DNA of 64,000 nt from the NCBI GenBank assembly GCA_964512985.1, contig CAZELI010000008.1:8186-72185 (forward strand), written 5' to 3'. The position numbers and the translations under genes are program-made. A model generated the notes under the pieces. That model searched no databases, was not told the DNA's origin, and saw only the letters and a list, made by a program, of their open reading frames with translations. Origin of the DNA: CAYPGT01 sp964512985. Lineage in GTDB: Bacteria; Cyanobacteriota; Vampirovibrionia; LMEP-6097. The first letter of the stretch is position 1; the number at the start of each line of letters is the position of its first letter. Positions 1-7,907 of the stretch are shown in pieces.

Positions 1-532
1 GAGATGGATCATCAGAGTGAAGTGCTTGTAAAACAGAGTTTCTCAATTGCCAATCAAAATGATTTGCTGGACGATGCTGAGGGCTAGTGGGATCATCAGC
101 CCAGTCTAGTTTATTTATATCAGCGGCTAAGTCTGGTATTGAATTGAGTAGTATTCTAGCGAGATCTGCGGCTATACTATCTTCAGTAATTGTTACCTCT
201 TGTCTCAAAGATTGGTGTGAATTCACATATTGTGGATCTTCAGCTAATCTAACTAAGGTTTTACGAATTAAAGCAGTATCTTTTAATTGTCCATCATCAC
301 TAAAAAAACTCTTCGGTAGTTTTCTTGTAAGCTTAGCTTCTTTAACTATTTGTATATAGTCCATATTTGAAATATCTATAGACTCACCACAAGCAAATAT
401 TGTAGGATCAGCATGAAAAGCAACCAAATCATGCTCTAATCCTACAACACGATTTCTTGCATGGTTTGGTTGTTGAGCTATAGTTGTTGGACCGACGAGT
501 GGTGTAAAAGATCGTAGCTTCAGATAACTCAT
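1..532 (-). CDS. Hypothetical protein, 5' part only (runs off left edge)
   Basis: An open frame on the minus strand runs from an ATG at 532 to the window edge without a stop, 177 codons. The protein starts MSYLKLRSFTPLVG and has no signal peptide or membrane segment. It looks mostly helical, with many Asp and Leu residues further in. I recognise no domain. The next in-frame Met is about 58 codons later, so the 532 start is preferred although the only purine-rich stretch (AGGA) lies too close to it. The plus-strand frame opposite it has no start context and is treated as a shadow. It is transcribed divergently from korA. Confidence 0.6.
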   Translation of the reverse strand, partial: MSYLKLRSFTPLVGPTTIAQQPNHARNRVVGLEHDLVAFHADPTIFACGESIDISNMDYIQIVKEAKLTRKLPKSFFSDDGQLKDTALIRKTLVRLAEDPQYVNSHQSLRQEVTITEDSIAADLARILLNSIPDLAADINKLDWADDPTSPQHRPANHFDWQLRNSVLQALHSDDPS

Positions 533-715
533 ATCCTAGAATAATACTTGTCTAAAAGCCAATCTGTCAATAGATAATATTCGGGTGATTCTAAATAAAT
601 TCCATAATCTACTACTTATAATAAGATTTTATTAGCTTTTGGCATTTATAATAGGCTCTGGCGGGATCATTTCGAAATTAGCAGGATAGAATTTTAAATA
701 AGGACGATTGAATCA
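533..715 (+). promoter_or_regulatory. Divergent intergenic region; possible korA promoter
   Basis: This AT-rich gap between two divergent genes has a TATAAT at 647-652. No convincing -35 box lies 16-18 bases upstream, so the call is weak. AAGGA at 700-704 is the probable korA ribosome-binding site, 11 bases before the ATG at 716. Nothing else is recognised. Confidence 0.3.
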
Positions 716-2506
716 ATGGGACAAAAAAATAACGTAATAGTAAGAATAGCCGGAGCAGCAGGAGATGGTATTGCTTCGACTGGTGAGTTTTTAGGTAAAA
801 CTTGTTCGCGCATGGGTTTACATGTACTTGCATACAACTCATTTCAATCAGCGATTCGTGGTGGACATGTATGGTTGCAGATGGCGATTGGTCCTGATAA
901 ACAATTAGATCACGGTGAACAACCTGAGATCGCACTTCTATTTAACAAGACTAGTCCAGCAGTGCATGTGCCTGACATGAAAGCTGGTGGTATTGTATTT
1001 TACAACGCAGGTACTATCAAGAAAGAAGAGATCGAGAGTCTCAGATCTGATGTACATTTCCATGGTCTAGATTTCAAGAAGATGACTGATGATGCGGGAC
1101 TCACAGGTGTTAACTCAGTAATGCTTAACGTTATGCTCTCTGGTGCTTTAGTTCAAGCGATTGGTTTAGATGGTGAAGTAACTAGAGAATTCATTAAACA
1201 CAAATTCGCGAAGAAAGGTGAACAAGTATTAGATCTTAACTTGGCGATTTTCAATCTTGGTGTGGAGTGGACTGCTAAGAACGTTAAGAAAGAATCTATG
1301 CAAATGAAGGGTGACGGCAAAGCGAAGATATTCATGACTGGTAATGAGGCTCTAGGATTGGGTTTGGTAGCTGGTGGACTTAAGCTATATTCAGCTTATC
1401 CAATGAGCCCAGCGACCGGTATTCTTCACTACTTAGCTACTGTAGGACAGAGCGAGAAAATTATAATCAAGCAAGTAGAAGATGAGCTTGCTGCAATGAA
1501 CATGGTTGTCGGTGCTGGGCAAGCTGGAGTGCGTGCTGCGACTGCAACTGCAAGCGGTGGTTATTGTTTAATGGTAGAGGCTGTGGGCTTAGCTGCAATG
1601 ATGGAAATTCCTGCAGTATGCGTAGTAGTATCTCGTGGAGGTCCTTCTACTGGAGTACCTACTAAGCAAGAACAATCTGATATAGATCTATGTATGGCTG
1701 GTAACGGTGACTCTCCTAGATTCGTGATTGCGCCTAAAGATCCAGAAGATTGTTTCTATCAAGCTGCTAGAGCATTGAATCTTGCTGAGAAGTACCAGAT
1801 CCCTGTTTTAGTATTAAGTGATTTCTTCTTGTCTGAGCATTTTGAGACTATTGATGATTTAGACTTCTCGAAAGTACAAATCAATCGTGGTAAGTTCTCT
1901 ACTACTTGGGAAGGTAAAGAACGTTATAAGCGTTATGAGTATACTGAGGATGGAGTCTCTCACAGAGTGCGTCCGGGAGCGCCTGGTGCTATGTATGTAC
2001 CTTGTAGCGATGAGCATAACGAATATGGTCATGTTATGTCTGACGTAGAAGCTGGTCTGCCACACGCTCGTGAAGCACGTATTAAGATGCATGCTAAACG
2101 TATGAAGAAGATGGAGACTATGGTTACTAGTGGAGACGCTCAAGCACCAAGCTTCGAAGGTGACGCAAATGCTGAGACAACGTTTATGACTTGGGGTTCT
2201 ACTTATAACTATGCTAAAGAAGCTATTAATTTATTAGCAGCAGAAGGTATCAAGGTAAACCATCTACACTTCACAGATGTATATCCTATCCCTCGTGCTA
2301 AAACTCTTGAGCTTATGAACAAGTGTAAGAGAATCGTTTCTGTAGAGGCTAACATGTGCAATTCACTTTGCCGTCAAGTGCTTGCTGAGACAGCATACGA
2401 AGTAACAGAGCATATTAACAGATGGGACGGCGAGCCGTTTACTGGTGAGTGTATAGTGGAGGAATTCAAGAAGCTTGCCGTAAAAAAGCAATTAGCTAAT
2501 GTTTGA
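716..2506 (+). CDS. korA: 2-oxoacid:ferredoxin oxidoreductase, fused gamma-alpha subunit (KorA type)
   Basis: This is the large subunit of a CoA-dependent 2-oxoacid (probably 2-oxoglutarate) oxidoreductase. The enzyme makes acyl-CoA and CO2 and passes electrons to ferredoxin. Residues 1 to about 190 form the gamma domain, with GAAGDGIASTGE and then SAIRGGH. From about residue 205 comes the alpha pyrimidine-binding domain, with YPMSPATGI and a long conserved TATASGGY-containing core. The 596-residue length fits the fused gamma-alpha class. korB follows 69 bases downstream, so the two form an operon. No separate ferredoxin-like delta subunit is present. Substrate choice between 2-oxoglutarate and pyruvate rests on family resemblance only. 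A palindromic repeat half begins at the base after the stop. Confidence 0.93.
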   Translation: MGQKNNVIVRIAGAAGDGIASTGEFLGKTCSRMGLHVLAYNSFQSAIRGGHVWLQMAIGPDKQLDHGEQPEIALLFNKTSPAVHVPDMKAGGIVFYNAGTIKKEEIESLRSDVHFHGLDFKKMTDDAGLTGVNSVMLNVMLSGALVQAIGLDGEVTREFIKHKFAKKGEQVLDLNLAIFNLGVEWTAKNVKKESMQMKGDGKAKIFMTGNEALGLGLVAGGLKLYSAYPMSPATGILHYLATVGQSEKIIIKQVEDELAAMNMVVGAGQAGVRAATATASGGYCLMVEAVGLAAMMEIPAVCVVVSRGGPSTGVPTKQEQSDIDLCMAGNGDSPRFVIAPKDPEDCFYQAARALNLAEKYQIPVLVLSDFFLSEHFETIDDLDFSKVQINRGKFSTTWEGKERYKRYEYTEDGVSHRVRPGAPGAMYVPCSDEHNEYGHVMSDVEAGLPHAREARIKMHAKRMKKMETMVTSGDAQAPSFEGDANAETTFMTWGSTYNYAKEAINLLAAEGIKVNHLHFTDVYPIPRAKTLELMNKCKRIVSVEANMCNSLCRQVLAETAYEVTEHINRWDGEPFTGECIVEEFKKLAVKKQLANV

Positions 2507-2548
2507 CCGTCATTGCGAGGAGCGAACGAAGTGAGCGACGTGGCAATC
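2507..2548 (+). repeat. Family A palindromic repeat, short (half) copy
   Basis: A GC-rich block beginning CCGTCATTGCGAGGAGCG and ending in GACGTGGCAATC fills most of the korA-korB gap. It contains a small hairpin (CGAACGAAGTGAGCG). It corresponds to one arm of the longer repeats at 6243-6370 and 10796-10940. It starts directly after the korA TGA and leaves the korB ribosome-binding site intact. Confidence 0.8.
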
Positions 2549-2575
2549 TCATAGACAGAAAAAGGAACAACGATT

Positions 2576-3469
2576 ATGACAACAACAACAGTATTAGAAG
2601 CAAAAGATTTTAAAGGTGATGTTCATCCAGACTGGTGTCCAGGCTGCGGAGACTTTGGTGTGCTTAATTGTGTACAGAGAGCCCTTGCAGAGATGGGTTT
2701 AATGCAACATCAAGTAGCAGTGATCTCAGGGATCGGCTGTTCATCTAACTTACCTGGGTTCATCAATACTTATGGTATGCACACGCTTCACGGTAGATCA
2801 TTACCAAACGCTCAAGGCTTTAAGCTGGCGCATCACGATATGACTGTAATTGCAGTTGGTGGTGATGGTGATGGTTACGGTATCGGTGTCGGTCACTTAG
2901 TGCATGCACTTAGACGTAACATTGACATGACTTATATAGTAATGAACAACTCTATATATGGTCTTACTACTGGTCAAACTTCACCAACAAGTGGCTTTGG
3001 GATGAAAACTAAATCTACTCCATTTGGTAACCCAGAAGTACCTCTCAATCCATTAACTCTAGCCCTTGGTGCTGGAGCGAGTTTCGTAGCTAGAGCTTTC
3101 TCTGGCAACCCGAAACAAGCAGTAGAGATCTATAAAGCAGCTATTGCTCATAAAGGATTCTCTCTAATAGACACCTTCTCTCCATGTGTGACTTTTAATA
3201 AAGTAAACACAGCACAGTTCTACAGAGACAATACTTATGATCTTAATGCAGAAGCTGAAGGACACGATATCCATAATCTAGAATCAGCTTATAAGATTGC
3301 AGCTAAAGATACTTATGCTACAGACCGTATCGCTACTGGTATTTTCTACCAAAGCGAGCGTCCTTGCTACGAAGAAACAGAGAAAGATACTCTATCTACT
3401 CCTATCTGTGATCATGTGCTTGGTATTTCTCCTGAGCGTGCTGAAAAGCTTAAGGCTAGTTTCAAGTAA
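2576..3469 (+). CDS. korB: 2-oxoacid:ferredoxin oxidoreductase, beta subunit (KorB type)
   Basis: This is the thiamine-pyrophosphate-binding catalytic subunit that pairs with KorA. The N-terminus has the family motif WCPGCGDFGV (Cys pair near residue 22). The TPP/Mg motif GGDGDGYGIG lies near residues 99-108, followed by MNNSIYGLTTGQ. The 297-residue length is normal for KorB; its closest relatives are 2-oxoglutarate rather than pyruvate enzymes. AAAGGAA at 2561-2567 is a clear ribosome-binding site 8 bases before the ATG, so translation is not coupled to korA. The stop lies 5 bases from the end of a convergent gene, with no obvious terminator between them. Confidence 0.95.
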   Translation: MTTTTVLEAKDFKGDVHPDWCPGCGDFGVLNCVQRALAEMGLMQHQVAVISGIGCSSNLPGFINTYGMHTLHGRSLPNAQGFKLAHHDMTVIAVGGDGDGYGIGVGHLVHALRRNIDMTYIVMNNSIYGLTTGQTSPTSGFGMKTKSTPFGNPEVPLNPLTLALGAGASFVARAFSGNPKQAVEIYKAAIAHKGFSLIDTFSPCVTFNKVNTAQFYRDNTYDLNAEAEGHDIHNLESAYKIAAKDTYATDRIATGIFYQSERPCYEETEKDTLSTPICDHVLGISPERAEKLKASFK

Positions 3470-3474
3470 AGAAT

Positions 3475-4389
3475 CTATAGCGCTAATAAATATGCAAATC
3501 TCTTAGCTGATTCTTGAATTAGTTCTTTGTTTCTTTCTAATACTGCTCCAAAGGTTTTGGTATATGTATCTTTATTCTCAGGATCGGCCTTAATCGTATC
3601 CCTTTCATCAGCTGTCATTTTACTAAGCAATTTATTATGCAAATCCTTTAATCTATGATAAATAACTTCTTCTTTAAAATCACGCAATCCATTTAAAAAT
3701 ACTTCTACTAAATCTACATTGGCAAGCAATTGCTTAATCTCATCTTCAGATTTCTTCTTTTTATCCTTAGAATACCTCAAATAGTTTCTAAAAGTTTGAG
3801 AAAGAAGGGTATCTTTAAGATTTGTATTTGTCTCTGAGTTTTCTTTCATTGCAATATCAAGAAGATTCTCAACTTCGGAATTCCTTAAGTCAGTGAGATA
3901 ATTAGAGCAACCGTCTGGTAAATGAGAATCAACGACTGCATATTTATGGTTCGTGCACCTATTCCTTGACATTTCTCCATAGTTGGATTTAAGAGTTAAC
4001 CCTAATTGTTCAAAGAAATATTTCAATGTACTATATCCTTTTTTTGGATTAGTTGACTTGATCTCACCATTATATTGTTGAATTTCAAGAAATGCTTTCT
4101 TGAGAGCATTTTCAATTTGTTCTGGACTGAAATTTGCTTTAAGCTTAACTATATCGGTGGCTTTTTCTTCTCTATTTACTTTTACTTCATTTGCTTGTAA
4201 GAACCTTGCTGCAAACTTTCTATGTTCTTCAGGGATTTGGATTGTAGTAGCTGCGACATCGACTAATTTTGAATTTCCTTGAACAGTTAAGCTCGTAAGC
4301 CATTCCAACACAGCTCCAAGTTGGGTGTGTTCTTCATTAATTTTTGAATATAGGGTGCTGATATCACCGACTTTGAGTTCTGTTAGCAT
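3475..4389 (-). CDS. Hypothetical helical protein
   Basis: A 304-residue protein of unknown family. It is predicted to be soluble and almost wholly helical, rich in Lys, Glu, Leu and Asn. It has no signal peptide or transmembrane segment. A short less helical part in the middle (around residues 125-165) contains two Cys in RNRCTNHKYAVVD and LPDGCSNY. A charged run with KDKKKKSEDE follows near residue 210. It is convergent with korB and divergent from the next gene. Base use matches the neighbourhood. I assign no function. Confidence 0.75.
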   Translation of the reverse strand: MLTELKVGDISTLYSKINEEHTQLGAVLEWLTSLTVQGNSKLVDVAATTIQIPEEHRKFAARFLQANEVKVNREEKATDIVKLKANFSPEQIENALKKAFLEIQQYNGEIKSTNPKKGYSTLKYFFEQLGLTLKSNYGEMSRNRCTNHKYAVVDSHLPDGCSNYLTDLRNSEVENLLDIAMKENSETNTNLKDTLLSQTFRNYLRYSKDKKKKSEDEIKQLLANVDLVEVFLNGLRDFKEEVIYHRLKDLHNKLLSKMTADERDTIKADPENKDTYTKTFGAVLERNKELIQESAKRFAYLLAL

Positions 4390-4494
4390 AGATAATACTT
4401 TATCATATTATCTACAATAAATCCAGGGGGGGTTTATAAGATATATCCTAACAAATTCCGTACTGAGAATCTTAATGCGAGTTTTAAGTAAGTC

Positions 4495-4522
4495 TTGACT
4501 TAATAGATCCTGAAAATATAAG
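4495..4522 (+). promoter_or_regulatory. Sigma-70-type promoter for the repeat protein gene
   Basis: TTGACT (4495-4500) and TATAAG (4517-4522) are separated by 16 bases. The expected transcript start is about 40 bases before the ATG at 4571. Only a weak GGA lies before that ATG. Confidence 0.5.
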
Positions 4523-4570
4523 ATTCTTAGTTTTATTATAGAACTGAGTTAGAATGGTTTTGGAATAATT

Positions 4571-5365
4571 ATGGTTACAGGAGTGGCAGAGTTAGCAAGA
4601 GATATCGTTGATTATAAATCAATGAGCCCTATCGAAATTGCAAGAAGAACTGTCCCAACAATAGAGGCTATTAAGGGTACATCAGGTGCTAAACCTCCTC
4701 TGAATTGGTTGGTAAGCCACGCGATGAAACTTCAATCTAATTTAAGTTCTGAATCAACTGATTTTCTAAACAGATTTGCTGGTGAATTACTTTCAGGAGC
4801 AAGTTCAAGGAAATTAACTCCTGCTATTGTAGTAAAAATATTTCAAGAAGCTCATAAAAAAACTAAAGCAAAAGCTTTGCAACAGACTCAAAATCCCTCT
4901 GCAAATAAATCCACGCTAAATGTGCAATCAATTCAACTCTTAGATATAGTTACCCATGAATTATTGTCTAGAGCAAGTTTGGATGAATTAACTCCTGATG
5001 CCTTAACAGCAATATTTAAAGCTGCTCGCAGAGAAACCAAAACACAAGCCTTACAATCCACTCAAAACTCTTCTGAAACCCAATCCACGCTTAATCCACA
5101 ATCAATTGGGTTCTTAGACCTAGTTACCAGTGAATTAATGTCAAGAAGAAGCTTAGATAAATTAACTCCTGATGATTTAGTAGAAATATTTAAAACAGCT
5201 CATACAAAGATGGTAATTGGAGAAGCAAGACATGCTCAAGCTACAGACTGGGCATTAGAAGATATAAATCAACAAAAGGCTAATAGATGCACTATGGCTG
5301 AACCTAGTGCAGCAGCACCAACCAAAGCCAAATCAAGAACTTGGTGGCAGATATTTCACAAGTAG
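4571..5365 (+). CDS. Hypothetical protein with three tandem ~58-residue repeats
   Basis: A 264-residue protein of unknown function. From about residue 65 to 220 it is built of three tandem copies of a helical unit about 58 residues long. Each has the pattern hydrophobic-Leu...ELLS-x-x-Ser-x-x-LTPD(A/D)L...IFK-A(H/A), and the first two are followed by a linker of the type TQN.S...STLN.QSI. The third copy lacks the linker. The C-terminal tail is Ala/Lys-rich and ends near TWWQIFHK. No signal peptide or membrane segment is visible. Near-identical linkers suggest recent internal duplication. It could be a scaffold or a lineage-specific effector, but this is a guess. Confidence 0.7.
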   Translation: MVTGVAELARDIVDYKSMSPIEIARRTVPTIEAIKGTSGAKPPLNWLVSHAMKLQSNLSSESTDFLNRFAGELLSGASSRKLTPAIVVKIFQEAHKKTKAKALQQTQNPSANKSTLNVQSIQLLDIVTHELLSRASLDELTPDALTAIFKAARRETKTQALQSTQNSSETQSTLNPQSIGFLDLVTSELMSRRSLDKLTPDDLVEIFKTAHTKMVIGEARHAQATDWALEDINQQKANRCTMAEPSAAAPTKAKSRTWWQIFHK

Positions 5366-5405
5366 ATAATAAAAAGATTCAGTTATATCCTATACTTTTC
5401 AAAGC

Positions 5406-5411
5406 TATAAT
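5406..5411 (+). promoter_or_regulatory. -10 box of a probable leaderless transcript (SDR gene)
   Basis: A perfect TATAAT ends 6 bases before the ATG at 5418. No Shine-Dalgarno sequence fits between them, so transcription would start at or next to the ATG. The -35 region (TTATAT at 5383-5388) is poor. Confidence 0.55.
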
Positions 5412-5417
5412 ATCCAC

Positions 5418-6206
5418 ATGACCTCCTTCTTAGACCTCTCTAAGCAAACCGCCCTAATCTGTGGAGCATCACAGGGTATGGGGTTTGCCGTGGCGAAGCT
5501 GCTGGCAGAATATGGCGCAAGGGTGATAGGCATAGCACGTAATAAGACTACACTAGAAGAGAGTTTCGCCAAGCTCACGAATCCTAATCAGCATAAGTGT
5601 TTAACAGCAGATCTATCTGATATAGAATCTATCCGAAACCTCATTGAAGAATTAAAGAAACAAAACCTCAGTCCCGATATATTGGTAAACAATTCTGGTG
5701 GACCCAAGCCCTGCACTGCTTTGAATGCTACTAATGATGATTATTTACAAGCCTTCACTCAACATCTATTAGCCAATTCAATGCTTGCACAAGCCTTAAT
5801 CCCTGCTATGCAGACTAAAGCCTATGGCAGAATAGTTAACATAGTATCGGTTTCAGCAAAAGTACCTTCTGATAACTTGGCAAGTTCTAATACTGTACGT
5901 GGAGCGATGCTGAACTGGGCTAAGACACTTGCTAACGAACTAGCTCCTAGTGGTATCACTGTTAACAATGTACTTCCTGGTTACACCGAAACTGAAAGGC
6001 TTAAGGAAGTAATCTCAGCACGCGCAGTACAAAATAGCGTAGATGAAACTACAGTACAAGAAAAAATACTATCTAAGATTCCCATGAAACGCTTTAGCAG
6101 ACCTGAAGAGATAGCAGCAGCTGTTTTATTCTTTGCAAGCCCTCAGGCTAGTTATATTACGGGGACTAGTTTGCCGGTGGATGGTGGATATATTAGTACA
6201 ACGTAG
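5418..6206 (+). CDS. SDR-family oxidoreductase (3-oxoacyl reductase-like) with a non-standard active site
   Basis: A 262-residue Rossmann-fold short-chain dehydrogenase. The cofactor motif GASQGMG lies near residues 15-21, ARN at the end of beta-2 suggests NADP(H), NNSGG is in place of NNAG, and the C-terminus has the usual GTSLPVDGGY. The catalytic serine region (NIVSVSA) is present. The family Tyr-x-x-x-Lys is replaced by Ser-Asn-Thr-Val-Arg (SSNTVRGAML). A subgroup of SDR proteins annotated as 3-oxoacyl-ACP reductases shares this change, so it is a real divergent clade rather than a sequencing error. The substrate is unknown. The gene appears monocistronic and is followed by a family A repeat. 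Confidence 0.85.
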   Translation: MTSFLDLSKQTALICGASQGMGFAVAKLLAEYGARVIGIARNKTTLEESFAKLTNPNQHKCLTADLSDIESIRNLIEELKKQNLSPDILVNNSGGPKPCTALNATNDDYLQAFTQHLLANSMLAQALIPAMQTKAYGRIVNIVSVSAKVPSDNLASSNTVRGAMLNWAKTLANELAPSGITVNNVLPGYTETERLKEVISARAVQNSVDETTVQEKILSKIPMKRFSRPEEIAAAVLFFASPQASYITGTSLPVDGGYISTT

Positions 6207-6242
6207 AGAATCACTTATAACTGTCAACCGAAGAGAACGAGT

Positions 6243-6370
6243 ACCCGTTTGCCGTCATCGCGAGGAGTCCGTCGAAACGAAGTGAAGACGGACGACGTGG
6301 CGATCCACTCCGGCGCTGGAATGGATTGCTTCGTCGTGCTGCGCACTCCTCGCAATGACGGATTACGGGT
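6243..6370. repeat. Family A palindromic repeat, full copy
   Basis: A GC-rich inverted repeat of about 128 bases between the SDR and agmatinase genes. The outer arms are ACCCGT (6243-6248) and ACGGGT (6365-6370). Inside them come GCCGTCAT and ATGACGG, with long inner arms containing GTCCGTCGAAACGAAG and GACGACGTGGCGATCCACT. It lies at the 3' ends of two convergent genes, where its hairpin could also act as a bidirectional terminator. Confidence 0.85.
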
Positions 6371-6395
6371 ATTGGTTTACTAAAATGACAGTATT

Positions 6396-7430
6396 CTAAG
6401 AATTCTCTCTATAAGCCAACTTCGACCCCATAATTCTATAGCATAGCTTCGCTACTAAGAAGTCCGGGCCGGTCATTCCCGCTATAGGAGCGAGTTCTAC
6501 TACATCAGCGCCAATGAGATTAAAATGCTTACAAGTCTCGCGGATAAGATTTACTGGTGTATACCAATCTAAACCACCAGGTTCTGGAGTACCAGTGCTT
6601 GGCATAATTCCAGAATCAAATCCATCTACATCAAAAGTAATATAGAAATCTTCATTGCCATATTTCTTCATAGTCTCCAAGACATCCTTAGAACCCCAGA
6701 ATTTCATCGAAGCACCTGGAGTTAGTTTAGTATCAGTACTATCCTTAGGATTAATCTCTTCGCGAAATTCTTTTATTGCAGAACGATAAGCATAAGTCTT
6801 ATAGAATTCATCGCGCGCATAGAAGATAGTAATCGGCATATCTTCTAACATATGATCATCAGCTTGCTTGTGTAAGCTAGACAGCCACTGGCATTCACCT
6901 TCAGAGATATTACGAATCCCGACAGAAATAATCTTAATCTTAGGACAAGCCTTATATATAGAATGAATTGCACAAGCATGATTATAAGGATTACCACGAA
7001 AGTCTTTTCGTAGATCAGCATGAGCATCGAAGTGTAATAATGTTAGACCCTTGCCTTGGGATTGCATATGATCGTAAGCTGCTTTCACTGGACCAAGACT
7101 CAGTGAATGTTCGCCACCAAGCACAAACGGAAACTTACTACGTTTATATGAATCAGCACACTTCTCATATAACGCTTGAAAAGGTTTAGCAGTACTAGCA
7201 TCTTGCAGCTCCATTACCACGGGCTCCAGAGTTTTAATACCATAATCAGAAGGATCTATATTAAACTCATCATCGTAAGACTCAAGCTCCATGCTAGCTT
7301 CGAGTATTGCATCAGGACCTTGGTCTGTTCCATGACCATAACTAGTAGTCTTGTCATAGGGACAAGGAATAATCTCAAACAAATATTCTGCACCGGCAAC
7401 TTTTCTATTACAATTTCCGAAGATCTTCAT
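6396..7430 (-). CDS. speB: Agmatinase/arginase-family ureohydrolase
   Basis: A 344-residue binuclear-manganese ureohydrolase. Metal-binding signatures are all present: GGEHS (105-109), DAHAD (135-139) and DVDGFDS (267-273). The family usually has about 300 residues; the extra length is an insertion around residues 200-250 before the last metal motif. Agmatinase (agmatine to putrescine and urea) is the likeliest activity, but arginase, guanidinobutyrase or guanidinase members share these motifs. The start ATG at 7430 is the first Met, with ACCGATTTTT-like AT-rich DNA upstream and no strong ribosome-binding site. Transcribed convergently with the SDR gene. Confidence 0.88.
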   Translation of the reverse strand: MKIFGNCNRKVAGAEYLFEIIPCPYDKTTSYGHGTDQGPDAILEASMELESYDDEFNIDPSDYGIKTLEPVVMELQDASTAKPFQALYEKCADSYKRSKFPFVLGGEHSLSLGPVKAAYDHMQSQGKGLTLLHFDAHADLRKDFRGNPYNHACAIHSIYKACPKIKIISVGIRNISEGECQWLSSLHKQADDHMLEDMPITIFYARDEFYKTYAYRSAIKEFREEINPKDSTDTKLTPGASMKFWGSKDVLETMKKYGNEDFYITFDVDGFDSGIMPSTGTPEPGGLDWYTPVNLIRETCKHFNLIGADVVELAPIAGMTGPDFLVAKLCYRIMGSKLAYRENS

Positions 7431-7517
7431 TAACTTAAATTTAGCAATTCCAACTAAAAATCGGTTAGCTTGGTTAATATTATCTGTTGCAAATTTTTAA
7501 TTGATGGAGCTGTTAAT

Positions 7518-7907
7518 ATGAAGATAAGGAAGTCTGTTATGAACACAAGAACATCAAAAGATACTTATCAAAATGCCCCATGGGGTTCATGGCAGGTATT
7601 AGATGATGCTAATGATTATAAAGTTAAACGAGTAGTGGTCAAACCTGGTCATAGATTGAGTTATCAGAAACATTTTAAAAGAGAAGAGTTCTGGATGATA
7701 GTGCATGGGGATGCTGAAGCAACTTTGGACGGTAAATTATATAAGCTTAAACCTGGAGAAAGTATATTTATTCCTAAAGAATCAGCACATAGAATTGCCA
7801 ATAATGAAAAGAATATAGAGAATGTAGTCTTCATTGAAATCCAGCGGGGAGAGTACTTTGGCGAAGACGATATCGTCAGATTAGAAGATGATTATGGCAG
7901 GGTTTAA
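7518..7907 (+). CDS. Cupin, phosphomannose isomerase type II-like domain
   Basis: A single-domain cupin of 129 residues. It resembles the C-terminal isomerase domain of bifunctional mannose-1-phosphate guanylyltransferase/mannose-6-phosphate isomerase, with WGSWQVL, KRVVVKPGHRLSYQKH, EEFWMIVHG and FIPKESAHR (the His/Glu metal ligands). It would interconvert mannose-6-P and fructose-6-P for sugar-nucleotide supply. I chose ATG 7518 because GGAG at 7506-7509 is well placed. The upstream TTG at 7470 is unlikely. ATG 7539, preceded by AAGGAAG, is an equally good alternative. The last 20 bases overlap the next gene, so the two are probably co-translated. Confidence 0.85.
   Translation: MKIRKSVMNTRTSKDTYQNAPWGSWQVLDDANDYKVKRVVVKPGHRLSYQKHFKREEFWMIVHGDAEATLDGKLYKLKPGESIFIPKESAHRIANNEKNIENVVFIEIQRGEYFGEDDIVRLEDDYGRV

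Noticed and set aside
2507..2575. Frameshift or broken gene between korA and korB
   Set aside because: Both proteins are full length with normal ends; the gap is a repeat plus the korB ribosome-binding site.
7470..7517. TTG 7470 as start of the cupin
   Set aside because: There is no ribosome-binding site; GGAG 8 bases before ATG 7518 fits better and the extra residues are not part of the cupin family.
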